This document shows, in pieces, positions 53,252 to 64,000 of a stretch of DNA of 64,000 nt. Location of the stretch: NCBI GenBank assembly GCA_000611775.1, contig KK106984.1, forward strand, positions 3,697,341-3,761,340. The letters run 5' to 3'. How positions within the stretch are numbered: position 1 is the stretch's first letter; every line of letters begins with the position of its first letter. A program made the position numbers and the translations under genes. Below the pieces are notes generated by a model. That model was given only the letters and a program-made list of their open reading frames with translations, searched no databases and was not told where the DNA came from. The DNA is from Umbilicaria muhlenbergii (Eukaryota; Ascomycota; Lecanoromycetes; Umbilicariales; Umbilicariaceae).

Positions 53252-56200
53252 GTTTCAGAATGTGGAGGAAATCAATTCGGAGATGCAGAAGCTGGACGTG
53301 TTAGTTGAAGGAAGGCGAGAAATGAATCGAAGGCAGTCGAAGGGCGACTGCAATCAATCTGATAGGTGATCAAGATATGTATGAGAGTCCTGATGAGGAC
53401 AAGCCGATCATGCGAAGAACGCAATGAGAGGCTCAGTCAGACGAACGTTGGTAAATGCATGTTGATCGGCGGTGATGACAACTCAGTGGTGGGCGAATGG
53501 AGGCTTTTGTGAATGTCCGAGCGGCCGAGAGGGAGGTCTGATAGGAGTACGCACGTACGATGGAAGGACCTGAGGGAAGGACCTTAGGGAAGCAACGGGC
53601 CACAGCGGTATGGCGTTTGGGGCGAGGACATGAGTTTATGGCCCTGATGGAACAAATTGGGGGGGGGGTGATTGGGGGTTTATTCCCGAAGGCTGTCATC
53701 TCTCCTCATCGTGTTGGGACTGCTGGCGGTTCAAGCTCGGCGGAGAAACTAGTGCTTAGGAGCAGGATTAGGAGTACGGAGCGTACCCTCGCCCTTGGCC
53801 AGCGCCCAGCGGTGTCGCACGAACGGTGATAACGTGAGACTGAGGCGAAAACGGATGGCTGCGACTGGCTGGAACTGGCTGGAACTGGCTGCCAGGCGGG
53901 GCCAAGAAGCCACTCAGCAAAGCCCGGGAAGGACTTTGGGTCGTGGACCTGGGCAATCCGCCGTGACCCGCCTTGAGCCAGCAGTGAGCCAGCAGTGAGC
54001 CAGCAAGGTGGTGGCGTAGTCGTGCACCCTCGTGCGTTCTCGTACCGAAGTGCCGTCTGGCTGGACCAGTCATGTTTGCGCTCTTCCCGCCACCGCTTGG
54101 GCGCTGTGCCTCCTGCCCCTGTACGAAGGCAGCCACGGCAGCCAGGCACCAATCGATCAGCCTCGTCGCTTCACCACCCCAACCTAGGGAGGCCAGCCGA
54201 TCAGTGCTCCACCCGAACGGCGTCGATTACTCGTGCGATGCTTTCTTGCTCCGAACGCCAAATGCAGAACGCTATTTTCTTCCCAGCTGTTTCCCAGCTG
54301 CCATCTATCCATCTTTCCATCTTTTCTCTGGAATTGCTGTGGCAACAACACCCATTTGCACAATTCGGAACACTTCGATAGCCACTTGCATTAAGCGTCG
54401 AGCGTCGAGCGGGAATTCATTCTGCTCAGTGACCCAGCGCGACTCTCAATACTCCACACGCTCACACCGCTCTATGCGAACTGCCTACGCGGACAAATAA
54501 CTACATACGCCTAGGGGCTAGGGCGGCTGTGCTACTGTATGAGATAGAGTACCGCATTCTTATCGGCTTGACTAAGGTGCGGTACTCCATCTTGTAGGGG
54601 AAATGCCCGAGTTCGCATCCTGCATCCTGCAGCCTCGCATCCTCCTGAACGAATCATGCCCGGACTATGCATGGTTCGGAAAGCGATTTCATGCGACACC
54701 AATAAAGCAATCCACCGTACGTTCCGTATCCGACCATACACATGACGCGGTATTGCTTCGATGGTGATGTCGCTTTGCTTCCAATTCTCGAGTATTATGA
54801 TGAGAGGCTTGTGGTGCTTTATCTATTCTGCCTAATAATGTATACCTCATGATTCCCATTCTACATTCTACGTGCAGAACATATTGCTGCTTTTCATCTG
54901 ACGGGAGGAGAATTTCTATGCGCCGTGGCTTCTACACTTCCGCACCCCCCTTCCACACGTTGTTCGTTCTATCTCACGCGCGTGCCAACGTTCCGAACAT
55001 GGATGCTTCCGCTTCCTACGGCCCAATCCCACAGGCCAGAATTAAAAATCCTAGTTGGTCAGCTCCTACCTTTTTCGTGCTATCAACGAACGAAGTCGAG
55101 TCATGCGGTCATCTTGTATCGTATGCCATTGCGAGGTTCGTCGTATTGCCCAAGCCATAAGGCGAGCCTTTCAGCCGTAGGCAGAAAAAGGCAGTCGCCC
55201 CAATGTCCCCAAAAACCCGCGGTAAGGAGTACATTTGGTTGCCTTCTGAGGCTTTTCAGGTACCTTTCGTGCCGTGCAACAGTGGCCATGCAAGTATTCT
55301 AACTTTAATTAAAGGAATAGCTCCAGGTCAACCGCGCCCTACGGAGTACGAGGCTACGAGGCTGACATGTTTGAGACTGGCCAGTCGATCGACCACACTA
55401 TTCGAGTATAGGGGTCCGAGTGCTGATCGATCGGTCTCGATCCTGGCTCATGAGCAGCCATGAGGATTTCTTAACCTCAATTTCTGGTAACCAATCCCTT
55501 GAGAATCTAACTTATACTCAATGGGGGCCGCAACTCCAAACGACGCTCCATGGATCTTGGGGGAGGTCGCATTCGTGTCGCTTTGCTCGACTTCCCATTT
55601 AGTTCGTTCAGCAGGCGGACTTTGCGGTTCATTTATTACCCTGGAATCTATGCCTAAGGTGCCCACGCTCCGCAGTCGTTTCTTTATGGTAAGCTTCGAG
55701 AAGAGTCTCAATCGAATAATGTCCGTTGATATTTCCATCGATATTTCTCTCAGTACTCTGTAAAAACTGTTCGACACTTGGATATGACCAGCCTGGTTAT
55801 GACTCATGTCTCGCGATAATCAATGTATAATCTCATCTTTTTGGTTCTTGTGCATTGCTCTGCAGATGATTGTCGGTGATCTAATCAGTGGAAGTCCATT
55901 CGATCGCAAATGTGGGTGCAAATGGTATTCGTACGGTTGTGTAGGACAGTTCAGCTTCGCCATTCACGTGCCATATTTTTTTACCCCAACATTACCTTTT
56001 ATCATTCCATAGGGAATTAAAGCCGCCTCGCCTACACGTGCCTCAAGAAGCTGAGGAGTGAGTTGCTGCCTTGGTGTCCAATGATCTTGCCTAGCACTAC
56101 ACTACATTGAATGAAACAAGTCGAGACGCTCAGCCTTGTCATCACAATCCTGCTACCTCCGAGCGGTTAGTGTTGAGGAGTAGTCATCACCGACTGGCAT

Positions 56201-58046
56201 GCACTACCCATGCTCTGAAAACCCATGATCACCAGATTGACGATCCTACGGGACCTGGACCGCATACTGTCATTGCGCAGGACTTCCACTCATCAAGTTT
56301 AAAGATCACACAACGATCAGCAGTGCTTGGGGGCCCCCTATCTACAGTTCTTATACCTCCCACTCCACACTTTCTATTTCAAACACAGTTTCGATAGAGT
56401 GGCTCTCGCCGGATGGAGATCTCACCCACTTATCCCTAAACGGTTGGCATCTACCCACCCCTCACGATGATCCAAGCGCTGACAACGCATGGCCCACAAC
56501 ATCAGCGGCTTCTTCGGGGACTCTGGTCTATGGATCCCATAGGGTCACGAAGGCCGACCGTCTTTCACGCGATCGCATGCATACTTTCTGCAACTTGCTG
56601 ATTTCGACAAGCACAAAGTTCCCATTGCAGCTAGCCTGACACGAGCAGTCGTTCGACGACTGAACAGGACAGCGGAGAGTATGACCGCGAGACTCTCCGA
56701 GCCACCACGTCAGCCTTCTTCATAGACTCTTCGGCTCATCTATCCTCCTCTACTCCCATTCCTTAACCAGTCCTCCGCATGTCCTTTTCTCCTCCTCCTA
56801 TGCTCGTTAACAAATGCTTCCCTTCCCTTGTGTAGACCATAGGTAGGCCTTCCAACAGGACTTTCTGGTCGTCTACACATCCTCTCCCTATGCGTGTATG
56901 CTTTCTAGTACCCGAACCACTATAGCAGAAGCAAACCGGTACGACGTTTCTTTCCTTGTTCTCACCGGCAGATTGGTCCATATAACGACGGGATCGCGTA
57001 GATTGTTGAACACCACAGGGACATAGTTAGGAACTCCGTAACGATTAATAAGCAAGAGCTGCATTGAGATATAGGACGGCACTCTACCAATCAGACAGTG
57101 AGAGATGAAAAGTAAAATGTAAAATTTTGGGATTGTTTGATTGAGTCGTGTTGGATGGATCATCACACCTTTGAGACTGCAACCTCAATTCGATTAGCGT
57201 GTCAAAGCTGGGATATTAGGGCAATCTTCAGCAGCGAAACAATAACGAACAGCACATTGTCATTCAATAAGGGCTAGAGGGTAGTGTTAGGGTCAGACCT
57301 CAATAACCTTGACTTTCGGCGTCTGCGCATCTAATCCTCTTGGGAAGTTTCATCGCTAGCAGTTAACGGGCGCTAAGGGCCTCCTGGTCGGCAAGACTGT
57401 CGCCTGGCGATCCAGGGGTGCTCCGACCTCTCACCTCTATCACCACTGCAAATCTTACACGCATGTCTACAGTTATGGAGACTATCAAGGACCAGTCCCA
57501 CCTACAACTCTCTGATTCTTCGTGCGATAGCATATCGCTATACTGAAAACAGCCCTGAGATTCCTAACAATGAACTGACCGGATGCGGACGTGTGAACTT
57601 TTGGAATTGTTCAGTAGCATTCCAATCTAATAACAAGGCAACTCTGCCTGTGTTCCAAGCCTCGAGTTTACACAGTGCCATACATTTCTTTGTTCCATTT
57701 TGCAAAATACACTGTTCTCTTAAACTGAAGCCAGTATCGGATGACATGCCGTGCTATGCTTTCTTTCATCCTCAATCTCTCGCAGTGCTGTTTTCATCAA
57801 ATGGATGCACGATCGCCGTGCCCATTGATCATGATGGAGATGCCTTTATTCACCTGGCATCAAGTCGCCGGACTTGATGACCTTTATTTGGCTTGGCTGG
57901 CATTGCTTTGTGGTCCCATTAGTTATACAGTCGTCCGATTCCGAGGCACCCCTGAACGTGCCACAACGTTCAAACTTCGGACTTTTACTTGTGACTCTCA
58001 AAAAGGACCCTACAATTTCCCCTTGTGGACTCGTATAAACTTTCTT
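53252..58046. other. gene-poor region, 4.8 kb
   Basis: No ORF here shows family signals. Short tandem repeats occur: 10 bp x3 at 53861-53890 (ending CTGGCT) and 11 bp x3 at 53974-54006 (TGAGCCAGCAG). A GTCGAGC duplication is near 54395-54412. The base composition is not strikingly AT-rich to the eye, so strong repeat-induced mutation is not evident. The frame of the USP-like gene is open back to an ATG at 57741, but the sequence 57741-58046 does not read like protein. Confidence 0.55.
53974..54006. repeat. 11-bp tandem repeat, three copies
   Basis: TGAGCCAGCAG at 53974-53984, 53985-53995 and 53996-54006 (the last ends in A). A related 10-bp triplet repeat lies 84 bp upstream at 53861-53890. 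Confidence 0.85.
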
Positions 58047-60209
58047 ATGGCGGGCACTGGCAGTGGACATGGTATTTGGCGTGGTCGACCCGATGTTGAA
58101 TGGCTCAGGCCCACAGTGGCCCAGCTTAGGGCTATCGAGGAACGATATCGTGGGCATGGGACCGCGGTAAGAGCTCCGCCCAAAAGAGCAACAAAAGCTC
58201 AGCTACTTCAAACAATAAAAGCTGCTATTGACGGAAGCGCGAACCCACCAAGCCTTGATCAACTTGATGGAGACTTCGGTCTCCAAAACATACCCAGAGC
58301 GCCTGCCCCCATAGCACCGACCGTACCACCCGGAAAACAAGTTCCTCCTACTACCGGTCCTCCACCTGGGCCTCCTCCACCTGGGCCTCCTCCGCTTGGG
58401 CCTCCTCCACCTGGGCCTCCTCCGCCTGGGCCTCCTCCACCTGCTGTGGCATTGCGCCAAACGGATCCTGTATCACTTCAACAAAGTCTACAGGATGCCT
58501 GCAGAAGCGCGTGGGTTAATGCCTCGCAAGACGCTTTGCAGCTTAACGCAACCAGCGCCTTCCAAGTCAGCCAGCAGCGAACGTCGTCAACCGACCTCAA
58601 CACAACGGCTGGTCTTGCACTTGCGAGGCGTTTCTTCCCTCACCGTGGTCGAGGTCCTACCTGGAATAAAAATTCTTGTGCAGTCGACTCGTGCATTGTT
58701 GCTGCAATGTTGATGAATGTTGGCTCTACTGCCATAGATATGGGCCCCGCCGGCTCACCTAATCTTGTACCGAATATTCAACACCGATTCCTAGAGATGG
58801 TGAGAGAGAATTGGGAGTTTCTCGCGAATAAATTCAACAGACGGAATGCTTTCATACAGTTGCTTCTTCAGGTTACGAATCAAGGAACACCTAAAGCGTC
58901 CCACAAGAAGCTTGGCGACGAATTGGCAGCAACCGCAATTTGGAGGGCTTGCGCATCAGATTTCAGGCAATTCAATTACGGGCAGGCTTGGCTTACCAGA
59001 TGTGGGATTTGCGGCGGGCAGGGCCGAGCTCCGGTAGAGACCAGGACAGGTGTGGTGGGTCTAGATTCGTGGCCATCTGGACATGCAAATCAAACTCCGA
59101 CAATGCAGCAATTGTTGGTAAGACAGTTCGCAGGTCAACCGAGGCCCTGCACCTTGGGGTGCGTAGGTAGACCTCCTAATGCAGAACGGCGGCGCATTAT
59201 CTACGGCGTATTGCCCCCCAGACTGGTCGTTGAGCCAGCAGCGAATTACCGAAACGTCTCTCAAGCCAACGCGGACGACATAAGTTTCACATACCTGGAC
59301 GCAGATGGAGCCGAGCACGATGTTACCTACCGCTGGCTGGGCGGAATTTATAACAACAGAGGGGAGTACAACGGCGAGACGACTGCGATGCACTATCGGA
59401 CATACTGGACAGATCATGATTACCCAGAAGCCCGCGGGCACATCAAAATATATGATGGCATGGTAGCTTACGGGTCTATTGTTGGCGGAATTCCACCGGC
59501 TAGTCCGGAGGCAAAGGTTCCGGCAAGTTGGGCTGACGGCACTGACCTGTTATTCTATGAGCGCGTTCAAACTCCTGACCTGGACGTCGCTCTCCAACAA
59601 TCCCGTACTACTTTTACTTCTTCCTGGACTGAGCTCGACTTGTTGACCGGGTCATCGTCAGGACTCCCAACTCCAACCGGGACACCTGGGAATACCGGCG
59701 GTCCTGTTACGCCAGCGGGCCCATCCTCAAATACTCCACAGCAACCTACAGGGCCGGCCACTCCAACCACCACGCCTAGTAAGACTGGCATGCCTGGCCC
59801 GTCAACACGGAGCAATACGCTCAAACGTGGTCCGGCCGGTGAAGAGGAGGAGGAACCGAGAAAGCGGCAGCAACTCGATCCGAAATCAGATCCTTCCAAA
59901 CTCTCTTCAAAGCAGCGGCCAAGAGAAAAACTTAGTACCCCGCCCAAAGGATCAAAGTCACCGAAGGAATCATCCAGATCACCAAAGGGGAAGGGTAAGG
60001 CGGTGTCGCCTCCGACGTTCACTTCACCAACATACAAAGGCAAAACACGTTCGACACGATCAACCACTACACACTCCTCGAAATCACCCGTCTCGCCAAA
60101 ATCAAAACGCAAAACACCTCCCTCGCAAGATACGAAGCGCAGAGGTTCTTCGTCTGCGAGCTCGTCCACTAAGTCTCCCGGGGTGACTAAGAGGCTGAAG
60201 AAGGGTTAA
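58047..60209 (+). CDS. SAP-like / proline-repeat / divergent USP-like cysteine-protease protein (720 aa)
   Basis: Single exon. I choose the ATG at 58047 because the next 20 residues lead into a folded-looking region; an ATG at 57741 adds unlikely sequence. Residues 22-63 resemble a SAP helix-extension-helix (PTVAQLRAIEERY...KAQLLQTIKAAI). Residues 104-132 are a Pro-Gly repeat. A ubiquitin-specific-protease-like core follows: Cys box NSCAVDSC (209-216) aligning with the USP pattern N-x-C-x-x-(N/D)-S, so Cys211 is the candidate nucleophile. A CxxC plus CxxxC pair (C318, C321, C367, C371) would fit USP zinc fingers. The His box is MHYRTYW with His448, and YDG follows with Asp469. The tail (about 550-720) is Thr/Pro/Ser then Lys/Ser-rich, nuclear-like. 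Function unknown; deubiquitinase-like activity is inferred from motif order. Confidence 0.75.
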   Translation: MAGTGSGHGIWRGRPDVEWLRPTVAQLRAIEERYRGHGTAVRAPPKRATKAQLLQTIKAAIDGSANPPSLDQLDGDFGLQNIPRAPAPIAPTVPPGKQVPPTTGPPPGPPPPGPPPLGPPPPGPPPPGPPPPAVALRQTDPVSLQQSLQDACRSAWVNASQDALQLNATSAFQVSQQRTSSTDLNTTAGLALARRFFPHRGRGPTWNKNSCAVDSCIVAAMLMNVGSTAIDMGPAGSPNLVPNIQHRFLEMVRENWEFLANKFNRRNAFIQLLLQVTNQGTPKASHKKLGDELAATAIWRACASDFRQFNYGQAWLTRCGICGGQGRAPVETRTGVVGLDSWPSGHANQTPTMQQLLVRQFAGQPRPCTLGCVGRPPNAERRRIIYGVLPPRLVVEPAANYRNVSQANADDISFTYLDADGAEHDVTYRWLGGIYNNRGEYNGETTAMHYRTYWTDHDYPEARGHIKIYDGMVAYGSIVGGIPPASPEAKVPASWADGTDLLFYERVQTPDLDVALQQSRTTFTSSWTELDLLTGSSSGLPTPTGTPGNTGGPVTPAGPSSNTPQQPTGPATPTTTPSKTGMPGPSTRSNTLKRGPAGEEEEEPRKRQQLDPKSDPSKLSSKQRPREKLSTPPKGSKSPKESSRSPKGKGKAVSPPTFTSPTYKGKTRSTRSTTTHSSKSPVSPKSKRKTPPSQDTKRRGSSSASSSTKSPGVTKRLKKG
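58356..58442 (+). repeat. in-frame 15-bp proline-glycine repeat
   Basis: About six imperfect copies of a 15-bp unit, each reading GGGCCTCCTCCACCT or a close variant (GPPPP per unit). It lies inside the SAP/USP-like gene between the SAP-like helices and the protease-like core, as a stiff linker. Length variation between strains is likely. Confidence 0.9.
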
Positions 60210-60751
60210 GGGTGACGCTGAATTTGACGTTGTTTGTCGGGGAAGGGATATCAAAATGTAGCGCCCTCTAATAACTCTGGATATATATGTTTAATCTCTC
60301 TTTCCCATCTTCTCAAGTATTAAGAATATGTAGCACAAGTCATGAATAAAGACAAGTACTGTGAGAGAGTAGAAGAAGGATAGAATATGGATAAGAGACA
60401 GATAGAAGACAGATAGAAGGCGAATAGAAATTGAACAGAAGACACATAGAGGATGAATAGAATGATTCCATTCAGCCCTGTCGTTTAGTTGAGGCTGTGA
60501 TACCTTATCGTGTAATGATGCAGATCTGGCTCTGTGCCGCTATCTGTAAGGTAGGCTGTGATTCTAAAGGAACGCTGCCCCTCAGCTTTCCTCCGCTATT
60601 TATGGCTCCTAAGCCAATAGCCCAAATGTGGTGCCATCAGAAGCCAGGGTCGCTGCAGCCCGAATATAAGATTACCATGTTCTCAAGCAGATGCTACTGC
60701 TAGCACCATCCACTCTTTCACAATCACACCGACGGTCATTCTTTGCACATC
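60210..60751. other. intergenic region with degenerate tandem repeat
   Basis: 542 bp. At about 60388-60460 a degenerate repeat of AGACAGATAGA/GAATAGA-like units occurs. Otherwise nothing is seen; it should hold the promoter of the DUF3433 gene. Confidence 0.55.
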
Positions 60752-62868
60752 ATGCCACATGAATGGCGACTTTATGGCTGGGAGAAGCCGAGGGCTGATG
60801 TTGGTGTGTCTGAAAAAGATGGCGCACCGGGTATGATGCTCAGCGGTCCAAGACGATTTCCATGCTGGCAATAAGAGTCACTAATCCTATTGCAGAATCT
60901 ACGCAGAATCTTCCTGTGACGGCATCTCGACACTTTTACAAACCGGTTGCGATCCGTAGTCCATTTCTTGTCTTTTTCTGCGTCATCACGCTGATTGTTT
61001 TTGTCCTGTTGCAAATCGCTGCTGCTTCGTACCATTCACCCCCGCCAAACACTGAATGCCAATCATCGATTAATGCCTCTTATCAGTCACTCCCATGCCC
61101 ATCTACAGCCCCTCCTATTGCGAGTTACACTGTCTTCTCTTCCTTCACTTCCGCTAGTTATTTCCTCGGCGCCTATTTTCCCACAGTAGTGGCGGTTCTG
61201 TATAGTATGTTGTGGGAGATGGCATATATGCGATTTATGCAGATGGAGCCATTCTTTCAACTAGCAGTTCCAGGGGGCGCGGATGCCACTTCTTCTCTGC
61301 TCTTGAACTATGCCTCAGCGAGCTTGCCGGTGGTATTGTTCAAGTCGATCAAGAAGGCTCATGGGGCCGTTTTTTGGTCTTCTATCGTTGCGCTTGTTAT
61401 TTCAATCAGTGTACCCCTTGCTTCTGAGACTTTGTATATTAGCACGACTGGGACTTGCTCTAGCACTGGAGACGGAAGCGATTGCCAACCCTCACTCGCT
61501 TTGAGACCTGCGCTTGCACGTGTCGAGCAAGCTTTGATGGGCACACTTTTCCTTATAGTTACATATCTGGCTATTGTGTACCGACGTCGTCAAAGCGGCA
61601 TCTACGCCGAGGCAACCAGCATTGCGGGAGTGACGACTTTACTGCACGATCCTATCCTTTTGAACGACCTCCGGCGCATACCACCGCAAGCCTCTGGCTC
61701 AGAAATCGAGAACCTGTTCAAGAACAAAGCCTATAGGCTTGGCTATTCCTCTCAGCGCGGCTTGTCTTCCGATTATGGGTTGATTACACTTAGGAGCGCA
61801 CCTGCTGGTCGCCTAGAAAAGGGAACTGGCAGGTATATCCCCGTCCCATCTGACGACGAGAATAACGCCGGAAATCTAAACTCGCTGCGACAATCAGGCA
61901 GGAAAGCATCACGCTCGCCCTCACTCCGTACCCCTGCACTCCTTGCATTCTGGTTGATGCTAGCCGGCTTGCTGACCATGATAATCTACTACCGCTTCAG
62001 CGGCCCCGCTCAAACCGGCCTACCCACCCGGAGCGGCTTCGAGAGGTTCATGGACAGTCAAAGCATGGGCGTGCGCTTCATGATGACAGCCTCGGGCGTA
62101 TTAGTCAAGCACATCTGGACGCTCATTGAAAAAAGTATCCACGCCTTCCCTCTCTCTCCCCTCACATCCCACGTACCCCCGATCTAACACGATCTTCTAG
62201 AAATCCGCATGCTCGAGCCCTACAGACGTCTCACGCAAGGCCTCGCCTCACCAGACGACACCGTCCTGGTGCCCACCAGCGCCCTCCCTCTGACCGCCAT
62301 CATCCCCTCCCTCCACAGTCGCCACTTCTTCGTCGCGAGCATCTCCACCATTACGGTCCTCGCCGAAGTTCTCACCGTCGCCCTCGCGGGCATTCCTTTC
62401 GATAATGCCTCCTCCTATACCGCCTACACCGTCTCGACCTACCTGAGCGTGACAATTCTAACGCTGATGCTGATCGCGCTGGCAGCGGTGTTGTGGCGTG
62501 GCCACAAGGATCTGGTCTTCCCCCGCGCACCGGAGAGTATAGCTGCCATGGCGCTGTCTCTTTGTGCATCGCGGTTGGTGGGAGAGTTTGAGGGGCTGGC
62601 GGTTGTGGATCGGGAGACGAGAGATCGGCGGGTGAGGGAGATGGGGAGGAGGTATTGGGCTGGGGAGGTGGTGGGGGTGGATGGGGTTGTGAGGTGGGGG
62701 GTTGATTCCGATGAAGGGGAAAGGGTGGGCGGTGATGAGAGAGGTGTGGTGGTGATAGAGAGGAAAAGCAAGGAACTAGCACGATCAGTTCCAAGAACAC
62801 AAGACCGTTTGAAGTCAACCCCCAGCCGTGTTGCACTATGCTTGACGTCCAATTCACCCATTATATAA
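60752..62868 (+). CDS. DUF3433-family multi-pass membrane protein (661 aa)
   Basis: Exons 60752-60830, 60896-62134 and 62201-62868. The first exon is inferred: the large ORF contains a textbook intron end (CACTAATCC then TTGCAG at 60895). Joining upstream to an ATG at 60752 through a GTATGA donor keeps frame; the alternative is a start at 60862 within that intron. DUF3433 marks: MQMEPFFQLAVPGGADATSS (about 145-165) and, in the second half, MLEPYRRLTQG followed by a second similar unit. About eight hydrophobic segments are visible, the first near SPFLVFFCVITLIVFVLLQI. Such proteins are fungus-specific and large; some relate to Neurospora spray, which affects hyphal growth and calcium. It is convergent with the SMP-30 gene. 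Confidence 0.82.
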
Positions 62869-63083
62869 GAAAAACAACATTAGGTCTAGATTCCCCCAAA
62901 CCAAGGGCCAGCACGATCCCGATCCGTGCTACTGACATAGCCAAACAGCGCCAACCAACAAGTCCTTCGAATCTTACAAACCCGCCTTCCTTCCCAATCC
63001 TCCAGAACCCCTTACGTCAGCCCATCCGTGCAGCCTCAGAATTACCCCAAATCACCCCCTCCCTCCTTCCCTCTTCACCGCCC

Positions 63084-64000
63084 CTAGGCCCCCATCACCG
63101 CCCCCCTCACCCCCTCCTCCATCTCCACCCTCCAAAGCCTCTCCTCTCCAAACAACCACATCTCCCCGCCCCTCCCCCAACAAAACCCCGCCACCCCCCC
63201 TTCAATCAGAATCTTCCCTATCAAACTCCCCCCCCGATTCCACACATTCACCCCATCCCCACACCCCGCGTACACGTTCCCATAACGATCGCATTGGATC
63301 CCATCCGGCACCCCCACAGCCGCATAGGCGAAAACGCGGCGGTTCGCCAGAAACGGCGCTGCAGCCCCACCGTCCGCGACGTCCGTACATACGACATCGT
63401 ACGCATAAATCGTCGCCGGCCGCCTCGCATCCGTCGTCGCCCCATCCCCGCGCACCGCCCCCGTATCCGTCACATACACGACCCTCTCGCCCGGCCCAAA
63501 GCAGATCCCCCCCGGCCGATCGAACCCATCCGCCACCACCCGGACATCCCCCGTCGCCGGATCAAACCGATACACATGCTGCGGCAGCGACGGTTTCGGC
63601 CGAAACGCACAGTCGTGCCCGTAACTCGGGTCGGTGAACCACAGCGAGCGGTCCGAATGCGCGACGACGGCGTGCGGGGAGTTGAACGGGCGGCCGTGGA
63701 AATTCGTCAGCAGGAGGCGCGTCTTGTGCGGGCGCGCGGCGGACATGAAGACCAGGCCGGCGGGGTCGTTGAGGGTGCCCTGGGCGGTGAAGACGAGGCC
63801 GTCGGCCCAGAGGCAGCCGGAGCGGAGCATGTGGTTTGCGTCCGGGGTGCGGATTTTGTCGCGGGTGTAGTCGGTGGGGGAGAAGAACTCGAGTTTGGTG
63901 AGGGTGATGGTTTTGGAGGCGGAGGTGACGGCGGTGGGGAGGGTGGAGGGGAGCAGGTTCGAGGTCGTGTAGAGGGTGTTGGTGGGGGGGTGGAATAGGC
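63084..64000 (-). CDS. SMP-30/gluconolactonase-like protein, 5' part beyond window
   Basis: One open frame from the right window edge (first whole codon at 63998) to the TAG at 63084, at least 304 residues. It is a six-bladed beta-propeller lactonase pattern: GLVFTAQGTLNDPAGLVFM, LLLTNFHGRPFNSPHAVVAH, RSLWFTDPSYGHD, GDVRVVADGFDRPGGICFGP, VYVTDTGAV, then GVPDGIQCDRYGNVYAGCGD. The expected calcium/catalytic residues lie in the NSP-H, TDPSYG and TDTG turns; many relatives have Asn-Asp where this has His-Ala (NSPHAVV), so activity is uncertain. It probably hydrolyses a sugar or aromatic lactone. The sequence is extremely C-rich on the plus strand, which makes a long shadow frame at 62838-63998. 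Confidence 0.88.
   Translation of the reverse strand, partial: LFHPPTNTLYTTSNLLPSTLPTAVTSASKTITLTKLEFFSPTDYTRDKIRTPDANHMLRSGCLWADGLVFTAQGTLNDPAGLVFMSAARPHKTRLLLTNFHGRPFNSPHAVVAHSDRSLWFTDPSYGHDCAFRPKPSLPQHVYRFDPATGDVRVVADGFDRPGGICFGPGERVVYVTDTGAVRGDGATTDARRPATIYAYDVVCTDVADGGAAAPFLANRRVFAYAAVGVPDGIQCDRYGNVYAGCGDGVNVWNRGGSLIGKILIEGGVAGFCWGRGGEMWLFGEERLWRVEMEEGVRGAVMGA

Noticed and set aside
57741-58046. N-terminal extension of the USP-like gene
   Set aside because: In frame and open, but the composition is unlike the rest and several ATGs lie closer to the folded region.
62838-63998. 386-codon plus-strand ORF
   Set aside because: His/Pro/Arg-rich antisense shadow of the SMP-30 gene, caused by C-rich codon use.

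Overview
The window is nuclear DNA of a filamentous ascomycete (Pezizomycotina). The signs are many short GT-AG introns (about 40-90 nt, often with CTAAC/CTGAC-like branch sites), a Zn2Cys6 regulator, a fungal DUF3433 membrane protein, and fungal forms of Bbc1, EMC4, Rtr1, MRP51 and syntaxin-18/Ufe1. The class within Pezizomycotina cannot be fixed by reading alone. Exon structures were built by hand: phases were checked to sum to whole codons, and junctions were chosen by GT/AG signals and family similarity. No tRNA, rRNA, CRISPR or recognisable transposon was found.

Layout. 1-5.6 kb: the 3' end of an unknown gene (+), then a 1306-aa, 7-exon fungal protein of unknown role (-). 6-10 kb: a cytochrome P450 (-) divergent from a peroxisomal (SKL-ending) crotonase-fold enzyme (+). 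11-12.4 kb: a decayed DUF3494 (ice-binding-like) secreted-protein gene. 12.9-16.6 kb: a single-exon UPF1-like SF1 helicase (-), with direct and 25-bp tandem repeats upstream. 17.8-22 kb: two short-chain dehydrogenases (-) and a Gfo/Idh/MocA sugar or dihydrodiol dehydrogenase (+); the last two are divergent. 22.8-26.2 kb: syntaxin-18/Ufe1 SNARE and aspartate aminotransferase. 27-32.4 kb: a Zn2Cys6 transcription factor and an MFS drug:H+ antiporter.

33-49.6 kb is a dense housekeeping block: AP-1 beta-adaptin, EMC4, an unknown protein, Bbc1 (with a GC-AG intron), Rtr1/RPAP2 phosphatase, RPS17, mitochondrial ribosomal protein MRP51, a mitochondrial AcpS-type phosphopantetheinyl transferase, and a small dsRNA-binding protein. 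51.8-53.3 kb: an unknown conserved protein. 53.3-58 kb: gene-poor. 58-60.2 kb: a protein joining a SAP-like helix pair, a proline repeat and a divergent USP-like cysteine-protease core. 60.7-62.9 kb: a DUF3433 membrane protein. 63.1 kb to the end: the 3' part of an SMP-30/gluconolactonase-like gene (-).

How genes may work together. The P450/crotonase pair and the SDR/Gfo-Idh pair look like small catabolic or specialised-metabolism modules, and the Zn2Cys6 factor and MFS pump lie nearby. There is no polyketide, peptide or terpene synthase, so this is not a standard biosynthetic cluster. The most novel-looking single gene is the SAP/USP-like protein. The decayed ice-binding-like gene is the clearest pseudogene.
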